Both the position numbers and the translations under genes were made by a program. From NCBI RefSeq assembly GCF_027579695.1, contig NC_083577.1, positions 61,592,741-61,656,740 of the forward strand: DNA of 64,000 bases, in the 5' to 3' direction. The notes under the pieces were generated by a model. It did no database searches. It was given only the letters and a program-made list of their open reading frames with translations, and was not told the origin of the DNA. This stretch comes from Neoarius graeffei. Its lineage: Eukaryota; Chordata; Actinopteri; Siluriformes; Ariidae. Positions 14,552 through 27,479 of the stretch are shown here, one piece after another; within the stretch, counting starts at the first letter, position 1; the number at the start of each line of letters is the position of its first letter.

Positions 14552-16148
14552 TACAATCCCAAAAAAAGTTGGGACACTGTGTACTATTTTCAATGAAATA
14601 TAGGGTTTCCATGACTTGCAAATCACCACATTCTGTTTTTATTTACATTTTATAAAGACAACATATCAAATGTTGAAACTGAGACATTTTTATTGTTTTT
14701 TTGAAAAATATATGCTCATTTTGAATTTGATGTTGGCAACAAGTTTCAAACAGGTTGGGACAGGGGCATGTTTACCACTGTTTTGCATCACCTCTACTTT
14801 TAACAACACTCTAAACTTTTGGGAACTGAGGAGACCATTTGCTGTAATTTTGAAAGAGAAATGTTGTCCCATTCTTGCCCGATATACAATTTCAGCTGCT
14901 CGACAGTTCGAGGTCTCCTTAGTCATATTTTGCGCTTCATAATGCGCCAAAGGTTTTCAATAGGAGACAGGTCTGGACTGCAGGCAGGCCAGTTTAGCAC
15001 CTGGGCTCTTTTACTACAGTACCATGCAGTTGTAATAATGTGCAAGATGTGGTTTGTCTCGCTGAAAAAAAAAAAAAGCAAGGCCTTCCCTGAAAAAGAG
15101 CTCATCTGGATGGCAGCATGTTGCTCCAAAACCTGTATTTATCATTCAGCATTAATGGGGCCTTTCCAGATGTGCAAACTACCCATGCCATGCACAGTTT
15201 TCCACTTTGCCTCAGTCCATCGTAAAAGAGCTCAGGCCCAGAGAAGGTGGCGATGTTTCTGGATATTGTTTATATGGGTTTTTAAACTCGTATTTGTGGA
15301 TGCAGCAATGAACTGTTTTCACAGATGATGGTTTTTGGAAGGTGTTCCTGAGCCCATGCAGCGATTTCCACTACAGAATTGCAGGGCTCGACATTAACGG
15401 TTGTCCGCTTGTCCGGGACAAGTGATCCTTTATGTCGGACAAGTTCATCGTCTCAGTTACTTGTCCGATCGGACAAATGCCAAAATACGCCGATATTCGG
15501 GTCACATATCAAATTTATCAGTTTATTCACATGACTTCCGAAGCATCTCACTCGACATGTTTTGATGAATCACCGGATGTTTCTCTTCAGAAAGAGCAAC
15601 GTACGCATGCACAATATTCCGCTTGCGAAACCGGCCAATACCGCTTCGTGTATTTGAGCTGAAAAGTAAACGGTCGTTTACCAGACCCTCCAAGATTTCG
15701 CGGTGTTGCGATTTGCAACATCAATGCAAATTCAACCAATCCCCGCAAATTCAGGGCGGTGTTGCAATTATATCCAAATCACCACAACTTTCCCGCAAAT
15801 TTGACCAATCGTTGGCGTCGTCTTGAGGTGACATCGACAAACTACCTTCCGCCTTACTTCCGTGTATACGTTCAAGAGAAGCAGCATGTGCGAGTCAGTG
15901 TTTATATAGGCTTAAAAGGATAGTTCGGGATTTTTGACATGAATCTGTATGGCATCCCCATCAATAGTGTCGTGCAAACACACTGACTTACCCCGACAGC
16001 ATCCTGTGAGTCCAGTTCTTGTCCAGTTTTGGTCCAGACGAAAGTAATCCGGCAAGTTTGTTGGGGTCACGAAAGTAAAACGTTTTTCGTCTCAAAACAG
16101 TACGTGTTCAAAAGAGATTGATATATTTGCATCACAAAACTGTTGCCA

Positions 16149-16526
16149 GGGCGGCACGGTGGTGTAGTGGTTAGCGCTGTCGCCTCACAGCAAGAAGGTC
16201 AAGGGTTCGAGCCCCGGGGCCGGCGAGGGCCTTTCTGTGTGGAGTTTGCATGTTCTCCCCGTGTCCACGTGGGTTTCCTCCGGGTGCTCCGGTTTCCCCC
16301 ACAGTCCAAAGACATGCAGGTTAGGTTAACTGGTGACTCTAAATTGACCGTAGGTGTGAATGTGAGTGTGAATGGTTGTCTGTGTCTATGTGTCAGCCCT
16401 GTGATGACCTGGCGACTTGTCCAGGGTGTACCCCGCCTTTCGCCCGTAGTCAGCTGGGATAGGCTCCAGCTTGCCTGCGACCCTGTAGAAGGATAAAGCG
16501 GCTAGAGATAATGAGATGAGAATGAG
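16149..16526 (+). repeat. full-length tRNA-derived SINE with 13-bp target duplication
   Basis: Head gggcggcacggtggtgtagt carries an A-box-like start. The B-box-like ggttcgagccc follows, then a body with tgcatgttctccccgtgtc and gctgggataggctccagctt, and a gataatgagatgag tail. Flanked by aaaactgttgcca at 16136-16148 and 16527-16539. It is inserted in the left arm of the TTAA element. Confidence 0.95.
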
Positions 16527-16642
16527 AAAACTGTTGCCAAATAAAAAGTCAGACCTCGAAATCGCTTGGCACTATTTTCTCTCCCTTCTTATCACTGCGC
16601 GCTGCCGCCAGGTGACAGCCACGGCTGTTTCATTCATTGTTT

Positions 16643-17373
16643 TAGTGATGGGAATTTCGGCTCTTTTGGCTCTTCTTACTATAAGGAGCCGGCTCTTTCG
16701 GCTCCCAAACGGCTCCTGAGATTTTATTTTTGATTTAATTGCTGCAATTAACTAGTTAATTAATTACATTATTATTTATATTTTATCAATAGGATGTTTT
16801 CCATTTTATTTGTGTTTTTGTAGCCATTGTAAAGCTTTGTAAAGTATAGCAGTGTAACAATGTTCTAGCTATAGAAATAAAACTTACCAATTAATAAATT
16901 ATTTTCTCATAAACAATGCAAAACTGTGTTATATTACCAATATAAAATACACAGAAGACATCAACTGTTTATCCTTTATGGCTTTATTTCACACTCGACC
17001 TTGAACAAAATGCCACAAAATAAATTATGAAGTATAAATCAGGAATAAGAAACTATGAAGCAAAGTTGGAAATTATTTTAACAAACAGAACAATGTGCAA
17101 CAAAATATGTGGCACCTTGAGCGCATGGAAAAAGAGAAAAAAGTGCCGCACTCCGCTCCACCAGTAATGAGAAGCTGTTGGAACAGCTAATATGCTCCTG
17201 TTGTAATGACTGCTGTCTCGTTGTATACCGCAGATTAATCTGGCCATGCCAAGGCGGTTGCCGACCGAACCTGTCAATTTATGAGCGACAATTTATATCA
17301 TGAGCTTTAGGAATTCACGGCAACAAAACAATGATCATGGTTGTCAAATAGACAATCATCCTTCAGCTGAGCT

Positions 17374-17408
<35 letters not shown>

Positions 17409-17530
17409 CACCTAAGGACAAAAAACTGCTTCGGCTCCCCAACTCTGCTCCCACCGAAGAGCCGGCTCCCGTCGTTCACTTCAAAGAGCCGGCTCTTTGA
17501 ACCGGATCGTTCGCGACCGACACATCACTA
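16643..17530. mobile_element. hAT MITE nested in the TTAA element
   Basis: Exact 8-bp duplication cattgttt (16635-16642, 17531-17538). Ends tagtgatggga and, reversed, tagtgatgtgt. Sub-terminal 'gagccggctcttt' blocks occur near both ends in inverted orientation. It contains a CT run (about 17375-17405). 888 bp, no transposase. Confidence 0.9.
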
Positions 17531-18104
17531 CATTGTTTACTGCTAGCAAAGTTAGCGACAACATGTCTGACTACGACGGTGAAATGTGTGCGGAGATTCG
17601 GCCACATCTTTGTTGCTACAGCCTGGATAGTCGCAAGTGCGCACCATTTTCACAAATATATTATTGTATAGGTTATAGAAGGTGATAAATTTGTCGCTGT
17701 TCTTGCTCTCAAATTAGCTTGTTAGTGCCGCTGATCTGAACTCCTAATCACTGCCAAACAATGGGAAAGGTGTTGATTCCTGCACAGATGTCAACATGAC
17801 AGCGCGCAGTGATACCAAGGGAGAGAAAATAGTGCCAAGCGATTTCGAGGTCTGACTTTTTATTTGGCAACGGTTTTGTGATGCAAATATATATATCACT
17901 CTTTTGAACACATACTGTTTTGAGACGAAAAACGTTTTACTTTCGTGACCCCAACAAACTTGCCGGACTACTTTCGTCTGGACCAAAACTGGACAAGAAC
18001 TGGACTCACAGGATGCTGTCAGGGGTAAGTCAGTGTGTTTGCACGACACTATTGATGGGGATGCCATACAGATTCATGTCAAAAATCCCGAACTATCCTT
18101 TTAA

Positions 18105-18560
18105 ATTCTGTTACTGAAAGTGTGTTATGTTTACAGTGAAGGACTGTGAGCACTTTACATTATTTTTTACTTAATACAAGAAATTAATGGCTGCCAACAT
18201 TTTTGCCAAAATGGTATTTTATTTTCCATTGTTTAGGCAGCTTCAGCATCATACTGTGAGATTCTGTTCAAATTGTTTTTATTTCTTCTATGAAGCCTGA
18301 GCCATTTATTTTATTAGTTTATAATTATTGTTTAATTTAGTCTTCAGGAGAGACTGCCTGCACACAGTACTAGTATTAATAGGTTTTTTTCTTACATGAA
18401 AGCTGAGGCATTTATATTATATTTTAAGGTAACTTCATGTTGTGCTGTGAGGTTCTCTGCACTTTAACTTTTGCACCAACAGGTGTATTTGGATAAGTAA
18501 AGCCTATTTTTCTGCATTTTTGTAGTCCTGGTAATCTTTTATATTGGTAAAGTTGTTTAT
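18105..18560 (-). repeat. module shared with the hAT copy at 27480-28914
   Basis: Reverse complement of roughly 27774-28200 (landmarks ctgaagctgcctaaacaatg, gcaggcagtctctcctgaag and aagttaccttaaaatataat on the other copy). It continues across the TTAA element into 15681-15910, which matches 28299-28503. The two hosts have different termini, so the module may itself be an inserted element. Confidence 0.8.
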
Positions 18561-20095
18561 AGGACCATTTCTCAGTGTCTGTTTTTTTTAATCAATAGTT
18601 TTTCAGTAATAACTTAATATTTAACATATCACTCAATTTTAATCACAAAAAGAGAAAATCGCAACAATTTCTCGCAACTTTCACTTCCGCCCGCAATGTA
18701 ATCGCAACAAAAACCTAAAAAACACCGCAACTTTCATCGCAACCATTAAATACCATACAGGAGCCACAATGAATAATTAGACAACAATTAATCAGTGGAG
18801 GATGTATATTCAAAGTTAATAATTTAAAAATGAAAATATATTGTATAATTTTAATTTTCTGGTTTTCAATTTCTCATAAATAAATTAATGACTGATGGAG
18901 TCCAATTTTTTTCTGCAGTGAATAGATTGTGTTAAAGTAATTCTGGTGAAATTAGTTTATTACAAATAGTTTTTGTGGGTTTTTTTTCCTCAAATTTTTC
19001 TTCGGACAAGTCAACTTCACATTCGGACAAGTAAATTTCCTTTCAACTTGCCCGACAGGACAAGTGGTTTCAAAAGTTAATGTAGAGCCCTGAATTGTAT
19101 CGGTTTTTAATGCAGCGTTGCCTGAGGGCCTAAAATCACCAAAGAAGGAAATCCAGTATTGGTTTTCAACCATATCTCTTGCATACAGAGATTTCTCCAG
19201 ACTCCCTGAATCTTTTAATGACATTATGTACCATAGATGATGTGATCCCCAAATTCTTTGCAATTTTACATTGAGGAACGTTATTCTTAAATCGTTGCAC
19301 TCTCTGCCCACACAGTCTTTCACAGAGCGGTGAACCCCTCTCCATCTTTACTTTGAGAGACTCCGCCTCTCTAGGATGCTCTTTTTATACACAATCATGT
19401 TACTATTAACCTGTTGCCAATTAACCAAACTAGTTTTTTTTTTTAAAAACATTACACAACTTTTCCAGTCCAGGGATGCAAACACAACCATGGTCAAAAA
19501 AAAGAGTGAGGTAGCGCGGCGACGCGGACCCCTCCCCACACACAAAATATCAGTCAGACAACAGTTTCAACAAAACAGAACATTTATTAATTACTATTAC
19601 TTATTAATTCAGTTCCCAATCCATCTTCAGTTCCCCATCCCAAAGTCAGTCCATCTTTACTCCTTTTTCTTCCTTTTCTTTGCCACTTCCTGAAGAGCAA
19701 TGTTTTTGCTTAATTTAGACAGCTTAAGTGACTGTAATGTTGTGGCTACCACGGATGGATGTATGCACCACGAACTCATATAACACACACATGGGTTACA
19801 CATTACCATTTGATCACTCGATGTTCTAAAATGGCAGCTAGTCGGGTGCTAACGGTTAGCATTTTAAGTAAGCCAGACAGCCACAAGCTTTAATAAGACC
19901 AATTCTTGCACGTATAGAACGGTATTACGGCACTTAAATATTATCTAGGAACAAAAAACAAGTCATTAACCCATGTAGACACTACGTTGAGAACATATAC
20001 AGTCATCATGCAACTCCTCAAATAACATTACGTTTTTTACCCCAAGGATAGGTCATGGCTAATATGGTTAGATGAAAGAGGCTAGGTTACGAGAG

Positions 20096-20099
<4 letters not shown>

Positions 20100-20184
<85 letters not shown>
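20100..20184. repeat. (AT)n microsatellite
   Basis: More than 40 AT units directly left of the MITE at 20194; a shorter AT run lies on its right side (about 20790-20811). Confidence 0.95.
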
Positions 20185-20190
<6 letters not shown>

Positions 20191-20193
20191 AAA

Positions 20194-20786
20194 GTGATTC
20201 CACGCTTATGGGTACTGAAATGGGGACATGAACTTATTCACCTAAAACCATTTCTTTTTTTTACCATCAGGTCACAAAACATGTAATCTTTAATGAATGA
20301 TATGTTAAAAGATAACTTTCATTTTCTGAGATGTAATAAAAACATATTTATATGCCAAAGTCAAGCCTATGAGTTCCAAAATGATGTCTGTTACATTACT
20401 TCTGTTACGATTGTCCATCTCACGTCTGTTACAAATTAATTACAATCTAGCTCTATACCATGTTAATCTTATTGAAAGAATGTGTATGTTTATTCTACTA
20501 CACATGTTTATTAATTATATTTGCTAAAACATCACCTTCCTATGTTTCAAAAAGTAATTCTACATTGTTAAAATTGAGAATATATATGTCCACAACACTT
20601 CTGTTACGTTCTGACTTTGGCATATAAATGTTTTTATTACATCTCAGAAAATTAAAGTTATCTTTTAACATATAATTCATTAAAGATTACGTTTTGTGAC
20701 CTGATGGTAAAAAAAGAAATGGTTTTAGGTGAATTTTTAAAAATAAGTTCATGTCCCCATTTCAGTACCCATAAGCATGGAATCAC
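20194..20786. mobile_element. MITE with about 175-bp inverted arms inserted in an AT run
   Basis: Arms 20194-20366 and 20612-20786 are inverted copies (gtgattccacgcttatgggt against acccataagcatggaatcac; tttggcatataaatg inside). The centre repeats 'ctgttac' motifs. AT repeat on both sides suggests insertion into a (TA)n target. Confidence 0.8.
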
Positions 20787-21782
20787 TCATATATATATAT
20801 ATATATATATATGCACAATTATTTTAACACTTACGCTTTGATTGTAGACAAGTAAATGACTTCCACTTCAACGCTGATCATTTACTCCCAGTCACCGAGG
20901 CTCCAAAGAAATACACACTAGTACCGTAGATGAAATTCAGCAAGTTGATAAATGAACACACCTATCTGAGGAAAAGCCCGGGAGTCATGTTCCTTAGCAA
21001 CCAGATTGCCCAGCCATCGGTTCCATCCACTGACAGTGTAGCAGCTAGCAGTTTGTAACGGAACGCTGTTGAATATTATAATAGCAGCCAGCAGCTACAC
21101 TGTCAATCTTACTATCTCTGCTGTCAGTGGTTCCATATATCCACCAGGGGGAACCAAACGTTGTATGGCAGTGGTCGCCAACCTTTTTATGCCCGAGATC
21201 CCTAACCTCTGCCTAGATGGCAAGCAAGATCTACCCCTTGAAGCATTGACAGAAAAAGAAATCCAGACTAGACTGTTTCAAGTTGAGGCTTTTTATTTAG
21301 CCTAATTTTAACTGAATAAGATTTAAGACCCTGGTCCAATTTTTTTATTTCTTGTGAGAGCTGACTAAATGACTTAATTTCAGTACAACATACAATGGAA
21401 ATTAACTATACACAAAAAATATATAGGCCTACATCTGTAGTGAGCAGAATGAATGAACCACCAATGACTCAGATTGTTATTAATATCAATTAATATTGTA
21501 ATGAGAAAGCTGAACTGTTAATATCAGTTGCACTGTCTTGTTTGTATTGTAACACTAAATTAATTAATTTCACAGCAACATAAAATGGAAATTGTCAACT
21601 GAAATTACAACACAACAGTGATGATATATCACAAATTGTAACTTAAGTGACAAAATGACAACTTCAATTCAACATGAACTGATTTTCTTTAACCATACCT
21701 ACACAATAAAGACAAATATGAACTTGCAGTGATACTACTACCAATGACTGCTGTCATGCTACAGAGGTTACAGTTCATCACG

Positions 21783-22573
21783 TAGGGCTGAACGATTTTA
21801 AGAAAAAATTGAATTTTCTGGCAGATATTGCGATTTTGATTTCAACCACGATTTTTTTTCTTTAAATCAAGTTTCAGTGCAAATTAATTAATACAATGAA
21901 TTCCATAAAGCTAATGCAAGAATGAAAACTGAGGTCAACAGATTTCAAATGTAGGCCTGTTTATTAACATTGAGTGCCTGAGGAACAAGTTATAATAACT
22001 TAAAAATAAAAAGAGAGCCATCTTTCTTAAGTAAACTTTTGCTTCTTTTACTTTTCCCATCTACAACATATCAGACATAAAAAAAAGGTTGATCAATGGT
22101 TCAGCAGCATCAAAATATTGCACTTTTGTAAAAGAATGTACATAAGCATTTTAAATTATAACTAGAGCCAACAATTCCCCTGTGGGAAATAAGAGTGATG
22201 CAGTGGCTGTAGCAGTCACTATTGCAGGGCCCCTCCCTCCTGTGTGTGTGAGAGAGAGAGCGAGCAGCCCCTCCTCCACCCGCGCGCTCAGACACAGAAA
22301 GCGCAGTTTCTCCTCACAGTGCTCCCTCCAAACAACGGGGATTTACACGAAAACAGAAGGAGATATTCACAAAATTCTTTCACACTGAGTGCCACAAGGC
22401 TTTCCTGAACGTAATTTTTTTGTCTGTAGTGTAAAAAATGAGGACAATTTATTGATGAAACAAAACATGGGTCAGTTTAGGAGCACTGAGAAAAACCGCG
22501 GCTTTGACGATCCCAAAATCGTGTTGTCTGAGATCGCGATTTTCGGTCAAAAACGATAGATCGTTCAGCCCCA
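21783..22573. mobile_element. hAT MITE nested in the second hAT
   Basis: Exact 8-bp duplication tcatcacg (21775-21782, 22574-22581). Ends tagggctgaacgatt and, reversed, tggggctgaacgatc. 791 bp with no transposase. Confidence 0.9.
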
Positions 22574-23562
22574 TCATCACGCAACTCAAGTCAATGTGAT
22601 GGCTGTGACTGAACACGGTCAGTGAGTGCCTTATAGTTAGGTTCATATCACGTATCATATTACAGCAGGAACAAGCAGCAGTAACATCCATGACCTTACG
22701 CTTAAAGCTCGACAAAGGAAAAACTTGACAGCAAGCTAATTAGCATTTGTTACTGGCTACAGTCGGTACTCGGCACGTTAAAAGTGGGTCAATGTTGTAA
22801 CGACATAACGTTACTGTACAAGCAATGCTTATTTAACGGTAACAAACTTAAGCCCTATATGTTGAAATTCCTCTCTTATTCGTTCGTTAATTTATCACAC
22901 AGTTTTACCTCAGTCAACTTCTTCCCTCCTTCTGTGAAAATTCAGCGTCTCAGACATGGACACGAGTGGGCGGGGATGCGTTTGATTAAGTCTCCTGATT
23001 GGCTGGTGATAGATTGGTGGGCGGGGGATGCATTTGATTAAGTCTCCCGATTGGCTGGTGATAGATTGGTGTCATTATAGCACGTCGGAGTGGTTCATGC
23101 CAGGCTCGAGTCCGATCCACCACTCCGCGGAAACACTTCAAGAGCTACAGTAACACATACAATGTATGGTCTGCACAGTACTCGGGTCTATCATTACTAC
23201 CAGAGTGGATTACCGGAGAGCAACCCCCCCCCAAAAAACCTCTTCGGATCTGCACGAATTACACAAGTTGCCCAAAATGCCGGGGAAAAAACGGAATGCG
23301 CCGAAAAGCGCGCCGTTTGCACGCTTGCCAGTCTTTTGTTGCCCCTGTCCCAACTTTGAAACATGTTGCTAGCAGCAAATTCAAAATGAGCATACATTTT
23401 TGAAAAAGCAATAAAATTTTTCACTTTCAACACTGAATACATGTTGCCTTTGTACTACTTTTAATGAAATATAGGGTTTCCATGATTTGCAAATCTTCAC
23501 AATCATTCTGTTTTTATTTACATTTTACACAGCATCCTGACTTTTTCAGAAACCGGGTTGTA

Positions 23563-24047
23563 ATTTAAAATTACACAAATGCTAGGTCTCACATTTTACT
23601 TGATAAAAACTGCTTCTCTGCTTTCAACATCCACTTTTATAAAACATTTATCATCATTATGTCAAGTGACATGGTAAATATTTAAGACCTTGGCGCATGT
23701 CCTTATCTTGCCACCAAGAGATCACTTGGTACCAGTGTTCCTAGATAACAAGTCTGTTCTTAACCTCTTCTCCAAACAATTGAGAACGGAACACATACTA
23801 AGGAATCAGAAGATGTTTTAAGCCAAGAGGAAGGGGTGGATCCGTTGTTTTTCAATTTAATTAATGAATTTCAACAGTGATCAACGAAAAGGCTTTGACA
23901 TTTAAAGAAAAGAAAACAAAATACTTAAATGCTTACTACCAGTAAAAGAAATGTTCGGCTAAATGTCTGTAGAGAATAATTAGAGGACAGCATTGATTTT
24001 ACAATTTATTGAAACAATTTTCTTAACTATCAGTCTGTACCTTAGAA
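23563..24047. other. intron 1, nothing recognised
   Basis: AT-rich DNA between the mariner end and the next hAT-like element. Confidence 0.6.
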
Positions 24048-25415
24048 CAGTGTTTCTCAACCACTGGGCCGCGGGCCAAAGCACCATCTAGTGGGCCGCA
24101 AATTTTTTTGAAGCTTGAAGCCAAATACTAAATAGTTCAGGAGGTCCTAGGGTCCCAAATCTGGTAGTTGGTTTGACGTACATCTTTCAAGGGGAATAAA
24201 TACATTTGTGGGTAAATTAAGAAGAATAAATCTTTACTACTGTCATGTTCCTCCTTTGCATTTAACCCCCACGCATGCCTGTGCGTGCATATCTATCTAT
24301 CTATACAGAAGACAGAATGATATGGATCTGTGATGCCTGCTGGAAGAGCAGGGAGGATTGAGAATCGCGTGGCTGTGGTTTGTTTACAGCCAATACTAAA
24401 ACTTCTAGCGTCCTAGCAACCCTCACAAAGACACGCACAAAGCCCAGAAATTCCTCCTTACCAGGACAAAAACGATACAGGATTTATCTTGTAGTGTCCT
24501 GATCCCCAGATCTTTAACCCAGCCACATATGAAAAGTTGTACGCCTCCATGCTCTTTCAGGTTTTCATCTGTGTGTCCGTGTAGAACAATGTCTGCAGCA
24601 CCAGGTAGTTTGAGATGTCGGGGAAATCAACAGATGGATAATTTTCCAACTCATAATGAATGAATGAATGAATGAATGAATGAATAATTTTATTTAAACA
24701 CGCCAAGTTGATCAGCAGAGCTGGTGGGGTCAGGCATGTACAGATACAAATAATTACAAAAGACTAAAAATATATACAATCTTAAAAAAAAACACCTTAA
24801 GATCTGTTGATTATCTGTTAATTATCTTCACATTAAGTTAATTAATAGTACGCATAACTATTGTCTTTGTATTTAGTTCCGGCTACAGTAGGATCAAAAT
24901 TTATTGTACAAAATGTCAAATTTAGCTAGTAAATTTTTCTTTCACAGGAAAAATCCTTCTTTGTTAGCGTGTAAAGATCTATCCTATTGAGTGGTTTCTA
25001 TATCCACTTCTTCTGAGTGTACTTCTTGGCTTTAATAACTTGCTTGTTTGCTGTACACAAACATGGCAATAAGTTCTTGTGTTAATGGTCCAGACTCCAC
25101 TTTTGGATCTTTAATCCCTTTTGACTGAGAATACCCTGCATGCATGGTTTTATGTTGGCTTCTGGCACATCCATACAGTTTTAAATACAATACCTACAAT
25201 TAAAAATAGTCAGTTTTTATTGTATTTATTTAATTCCTGGGCTCCCATCTGTAACAGGGAGTGATGTTGCATCCCATTAATACACTTCACAATAGATTAT
25301 TAGATTCTAATAGAATAGATGAGCCAAAATAATTGGTGATCTTTTTTTAAATGAGCCTTGACTCGTTACAAGTATGAATAGGTGGGCCTCGAAGCAGAAA
25401 AGGTTGAGAACAGCC
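24048..25415. mobile_element. probable hAT element
   Basis: Begins cagtgtttctcaaccactgg and ends, reversed, ggctgttctcaacc, the sort of termini seen in Charlie-type hAT copies. The flanking octamers (ccttagaa, ccctaact) match only partly, so the borders are uncertain. Contains a GAAT tetranucleotide run (24656-24684). No transposase. Confidence 0.5.
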
Positions 25416-27043
25416 CTAACTTTGCAGTTAATGAACATCCTAAAGAAAAAAAGTCTGCAGAAAGGGCATTTACTGTTTTATTTATAATACGATTTACAGT
25501 GGACTTGGATAATCGCAGTTAAACTGCAATATACAATCAGGGTTCTCCAGAAAATCTGAAATAGCTGGCTTTAAAAAAAAAAAAAAGTAGTAGGTGGTTC
25601 TGGAATGTGTGACGGCAAAGTCATTGCAGTGCGCTAATGCTAGCGGGGTCTGGGGGCATGCCCCCCCAAGAAAATTTTGAAATTTACATGCTTTCTGGTG
25701 CATTCTCAGCTAATGAATTACTCACCATTTCCCTGTAAAATACTTGCAAAAGGTGTCTGAAATTTCCCTCCAGATGTCTGTGTGCTTGGCTTTCTCAGTT
25801 ACCCTCTGTAGTATGCTGCCTGGCACTGTAACACAACTATATGGTGTAACATAACTACATACACTACAGCGTGGTCACCGTCCGACTCAGCCAATCAGAG
25901 CACGAGAATTAATCAACAAATATGACGTCGCTTCCGGTCATGCTAGGCCCGAAATGAAGAATTTCGTGGTGAAATAATTAGATTTGCACCAAATAATGGG
26001 CAGCGGAGACAATATACATCACTTGAATGTTGAAAGACAAGGGTTTTTTTTCTTTTTTTCTGGGATCGAGTAGCCGGCGCAGCCCGTCTGTATAAGCGGA
26101 GAAAACCACTGGTCGCCAGCGCTTGTGGACATCTCTGCACAATCCTTTTTGGAAGCTTAATTGAAATGTGGACTGCCAGGAGCAGACTTATGACTATAAT
26201 AGATGTACTTTCAGAATGATACCATACATCTAGTCACTTACCATTAGGCAAACCTTTACTGCACTTTAATTCAGTTTTCAATTCACGTTTCTTTTAACGC
26301 TACACACAGTCACAAAACAGTTTTACAGAAATCCAGATGTGGATTTAGATCATTAAGCAAGACTGGCAAAGAAAAACTCCCCGAGATGACAAGAAGAAGA
26401 AACCTTGAAAGGAACCAGACTCAAAAGGGAACCCATCCTCTTCTGCAAAAGACACCAGATAGTGGGATTATAAATCCTTACCCTTCGACAACTCTACACT
26501 GTAAAGACAAAAGCTACTAAGAATGTTAAAAGTATGTATTTGAATATAAGGAATAAATCTGGGATAAACACAGTACAGTCTTTATGATTACTGCAGCAGT
26601 TCTGAAGTACAAATAGCAAGTACTTTATATCTGTAACTAAGAACTGCTACAATAAACAAAGACTCTTCAGGTAAAATTATCCAGAAACTGTTTTTGGAAG
26701 TGTAAATAATTTTACAGCTTGTTCCTCAAAAAGAATACCTGAACAATGGATGAAGCTGTACAACAAGAGGGCCCTTAAACAGGAGCTAGTTCAATATTCA
26801 CTGAACCTTTTGTGGTGGAAAAGAGAGAGAATAAGGATAAAAAGAGCGTTTCATGTGCTCAATAAATGTGCCTCACAGGCTTAATGAAGGGCCTCAGGCG
26901 AGAAACTCTGCAAAAACCTCTCAGCGTAAGCACTAGCAGAACAATGCACCTCTGAAGGAAAGAGCTTTAGACAATATGTCACAAGGACTCTCGAAAGCCT
27001 GGTTCTTCTTCAGTACACTACATGTCTCGCACACGCGCGCGCG

Positions 27044-27082
<39 letters not shown>

Positions 27083-27420
27083 CTCTTATGAGCAGAAAGG
27101 GAATTTCCTGAGAGGCGACAGTTTCCTTTGTCTTTTATTTACAACATATCCAAAATGCAAATTGGCCCATTCTTAGCCACTTCCACTAATCCCACAAATT
27201 CGTCACGATGCAGTACCTATTCTGACTCCTTTCAATAATCTAAGACAAAGTATTTATTTCCCCAGTCTGCTTTATTTAAAAAAAAAAGGACAAGTGCGTG
27301 TTCCAGGAAAACAACTCAAACATTACAATGAACTAGTAGAATCAAGCTCTCCATCATATTTAAATAATATTGGCTGGCTTTTTTTTTTTGTGTGTGTGTG
27401 TGTGGGGGGGGGGGGGGTAT
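25416..27420. other. intron 1 with unresolved repeats
   Basis: About 25540-25700 (ggttctccagaaaatctg, ggggcatgcccccccaag) resembles 36640-36730 and is probably a repeat family I cannot delimit. A CT/CG run lies at 27030-27081 and a GT/G run at 27390-27418. No gene seen. Confidence 0.45.
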
Positions 27421-27479
27421 ATCAGGTTGAAGATGAGTTCAATATCATGGTAGCTGAATGGAATATATCTGATATACCA

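Larger units (their letters stand above)
15916..18100. mobile_element. TTAA element with long inverted arms, nested in the hAT
   Basis: TTAA at 15912-15915 and 18101-18104, with ends aaggatagttcgggattttt in inverted orientation. Left arm similarity extends to about 16620 (minus its SINE) and matches 17790-18100, so the arms are roughly 300 bp. Landmarks present in both arms are tgtatggcatccccatcaat, gacagcatcctgtgagtcca and cgaaatcgcttggcactatt. No coding capacity; piggyBac/Kolobok-like by its duplication. Confidence 0.85.
15382..19092. mobile_element. hAT element nested in the mariner (5-bp duplication)
   Basis: Ends cagggctcgacattaac and, reversed, cagggctctacattaac (16 of 17 match). Flanked by aattg (15377-15381, 19093-19097). 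Removing it restores a continuous mariner sequence (acag-aattg-tatcgg). The interior has repeated 'cggacaagt' motifs near both ends. It hosts the TTAA element at 15916-18100. No transposase is readable. Confidence 0.85.
14840..19350 (-). pseudogene. decayed Tc1/mariner (DDE) transposase, split
   Basis: On the minus strand, 14923-15129 encodes LNWPACSPDLSPIENLW, the third-catalytic-residue block of Tc1/IS630 transposases. The helix-turn-helix half is read at about 19100-19340 (NNVPQCKIAKNLGI..., and 'MVHNVI' region). The two halves were contiguous before the hAT insertion at 15382. Several stops and frameshifts make it inactive. Confidence 0.8.
19471..23327. mobile_element. second hAT element nested in the mariner (6-bp duplication)
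   Basis: Left end cagggatgcaaac and, reversed right end, caagcgtgcaaac (10 of 13). Flanked by ccagtc (19465-19470, 23328-23333). Removing it rejoins mariner sequence at ttttccagtcttttgttgcc. It hosts the elements at 20194 and 21783, AT runs, a piece starting gtggtcgccaacctttttat at about 21173 that looks like another hAT-type end, and a tandem duplication of about 50 bp at 22974-23071. Confidence 0.75.
14554..23560 (-). mobile_element. Tc1/mariner-like element split by two nested hAT insertions
   Basis: Left end caatcccaaaaaaagttggg after TA (14552-14553). The right end, reversed, is caacccggtttctgaaaaag before TA (23561-23562). Inverted similarity continues for about 210 bp inward (14554-14760 versus 23345-23560; shared landmarks tttgcaaatc, cagaat, gctcattttgaattt, gttgggacaggggc). 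Removing the inserts at 15382-19092 and 19471-23327, with their duplications, leaves about 1.43 kb, a normal size for this superfamily. Confidence 0.9.

Noticed and set aside
16149..16225. tRNA gene
   Set aside because: The tRNA-like head with A and B boxes belongs to the SINE; no full cloverleaf or anticodon arm was supported.
16143..16496. Open frames 'HGGVVVSAVASQQEGQGFEPRG...' repeated at many places
   Set aside because: Chance translation of the SINE; recurs with each SINE copy (16149, 35394, 39338, 52859, 63310).
21172..21305. hAT MITE starting gtggtcgccaacctttttat
   Set aside because: The left end is typical, but no matching right end or target duplication was found, so it is mentioned only within the host element.
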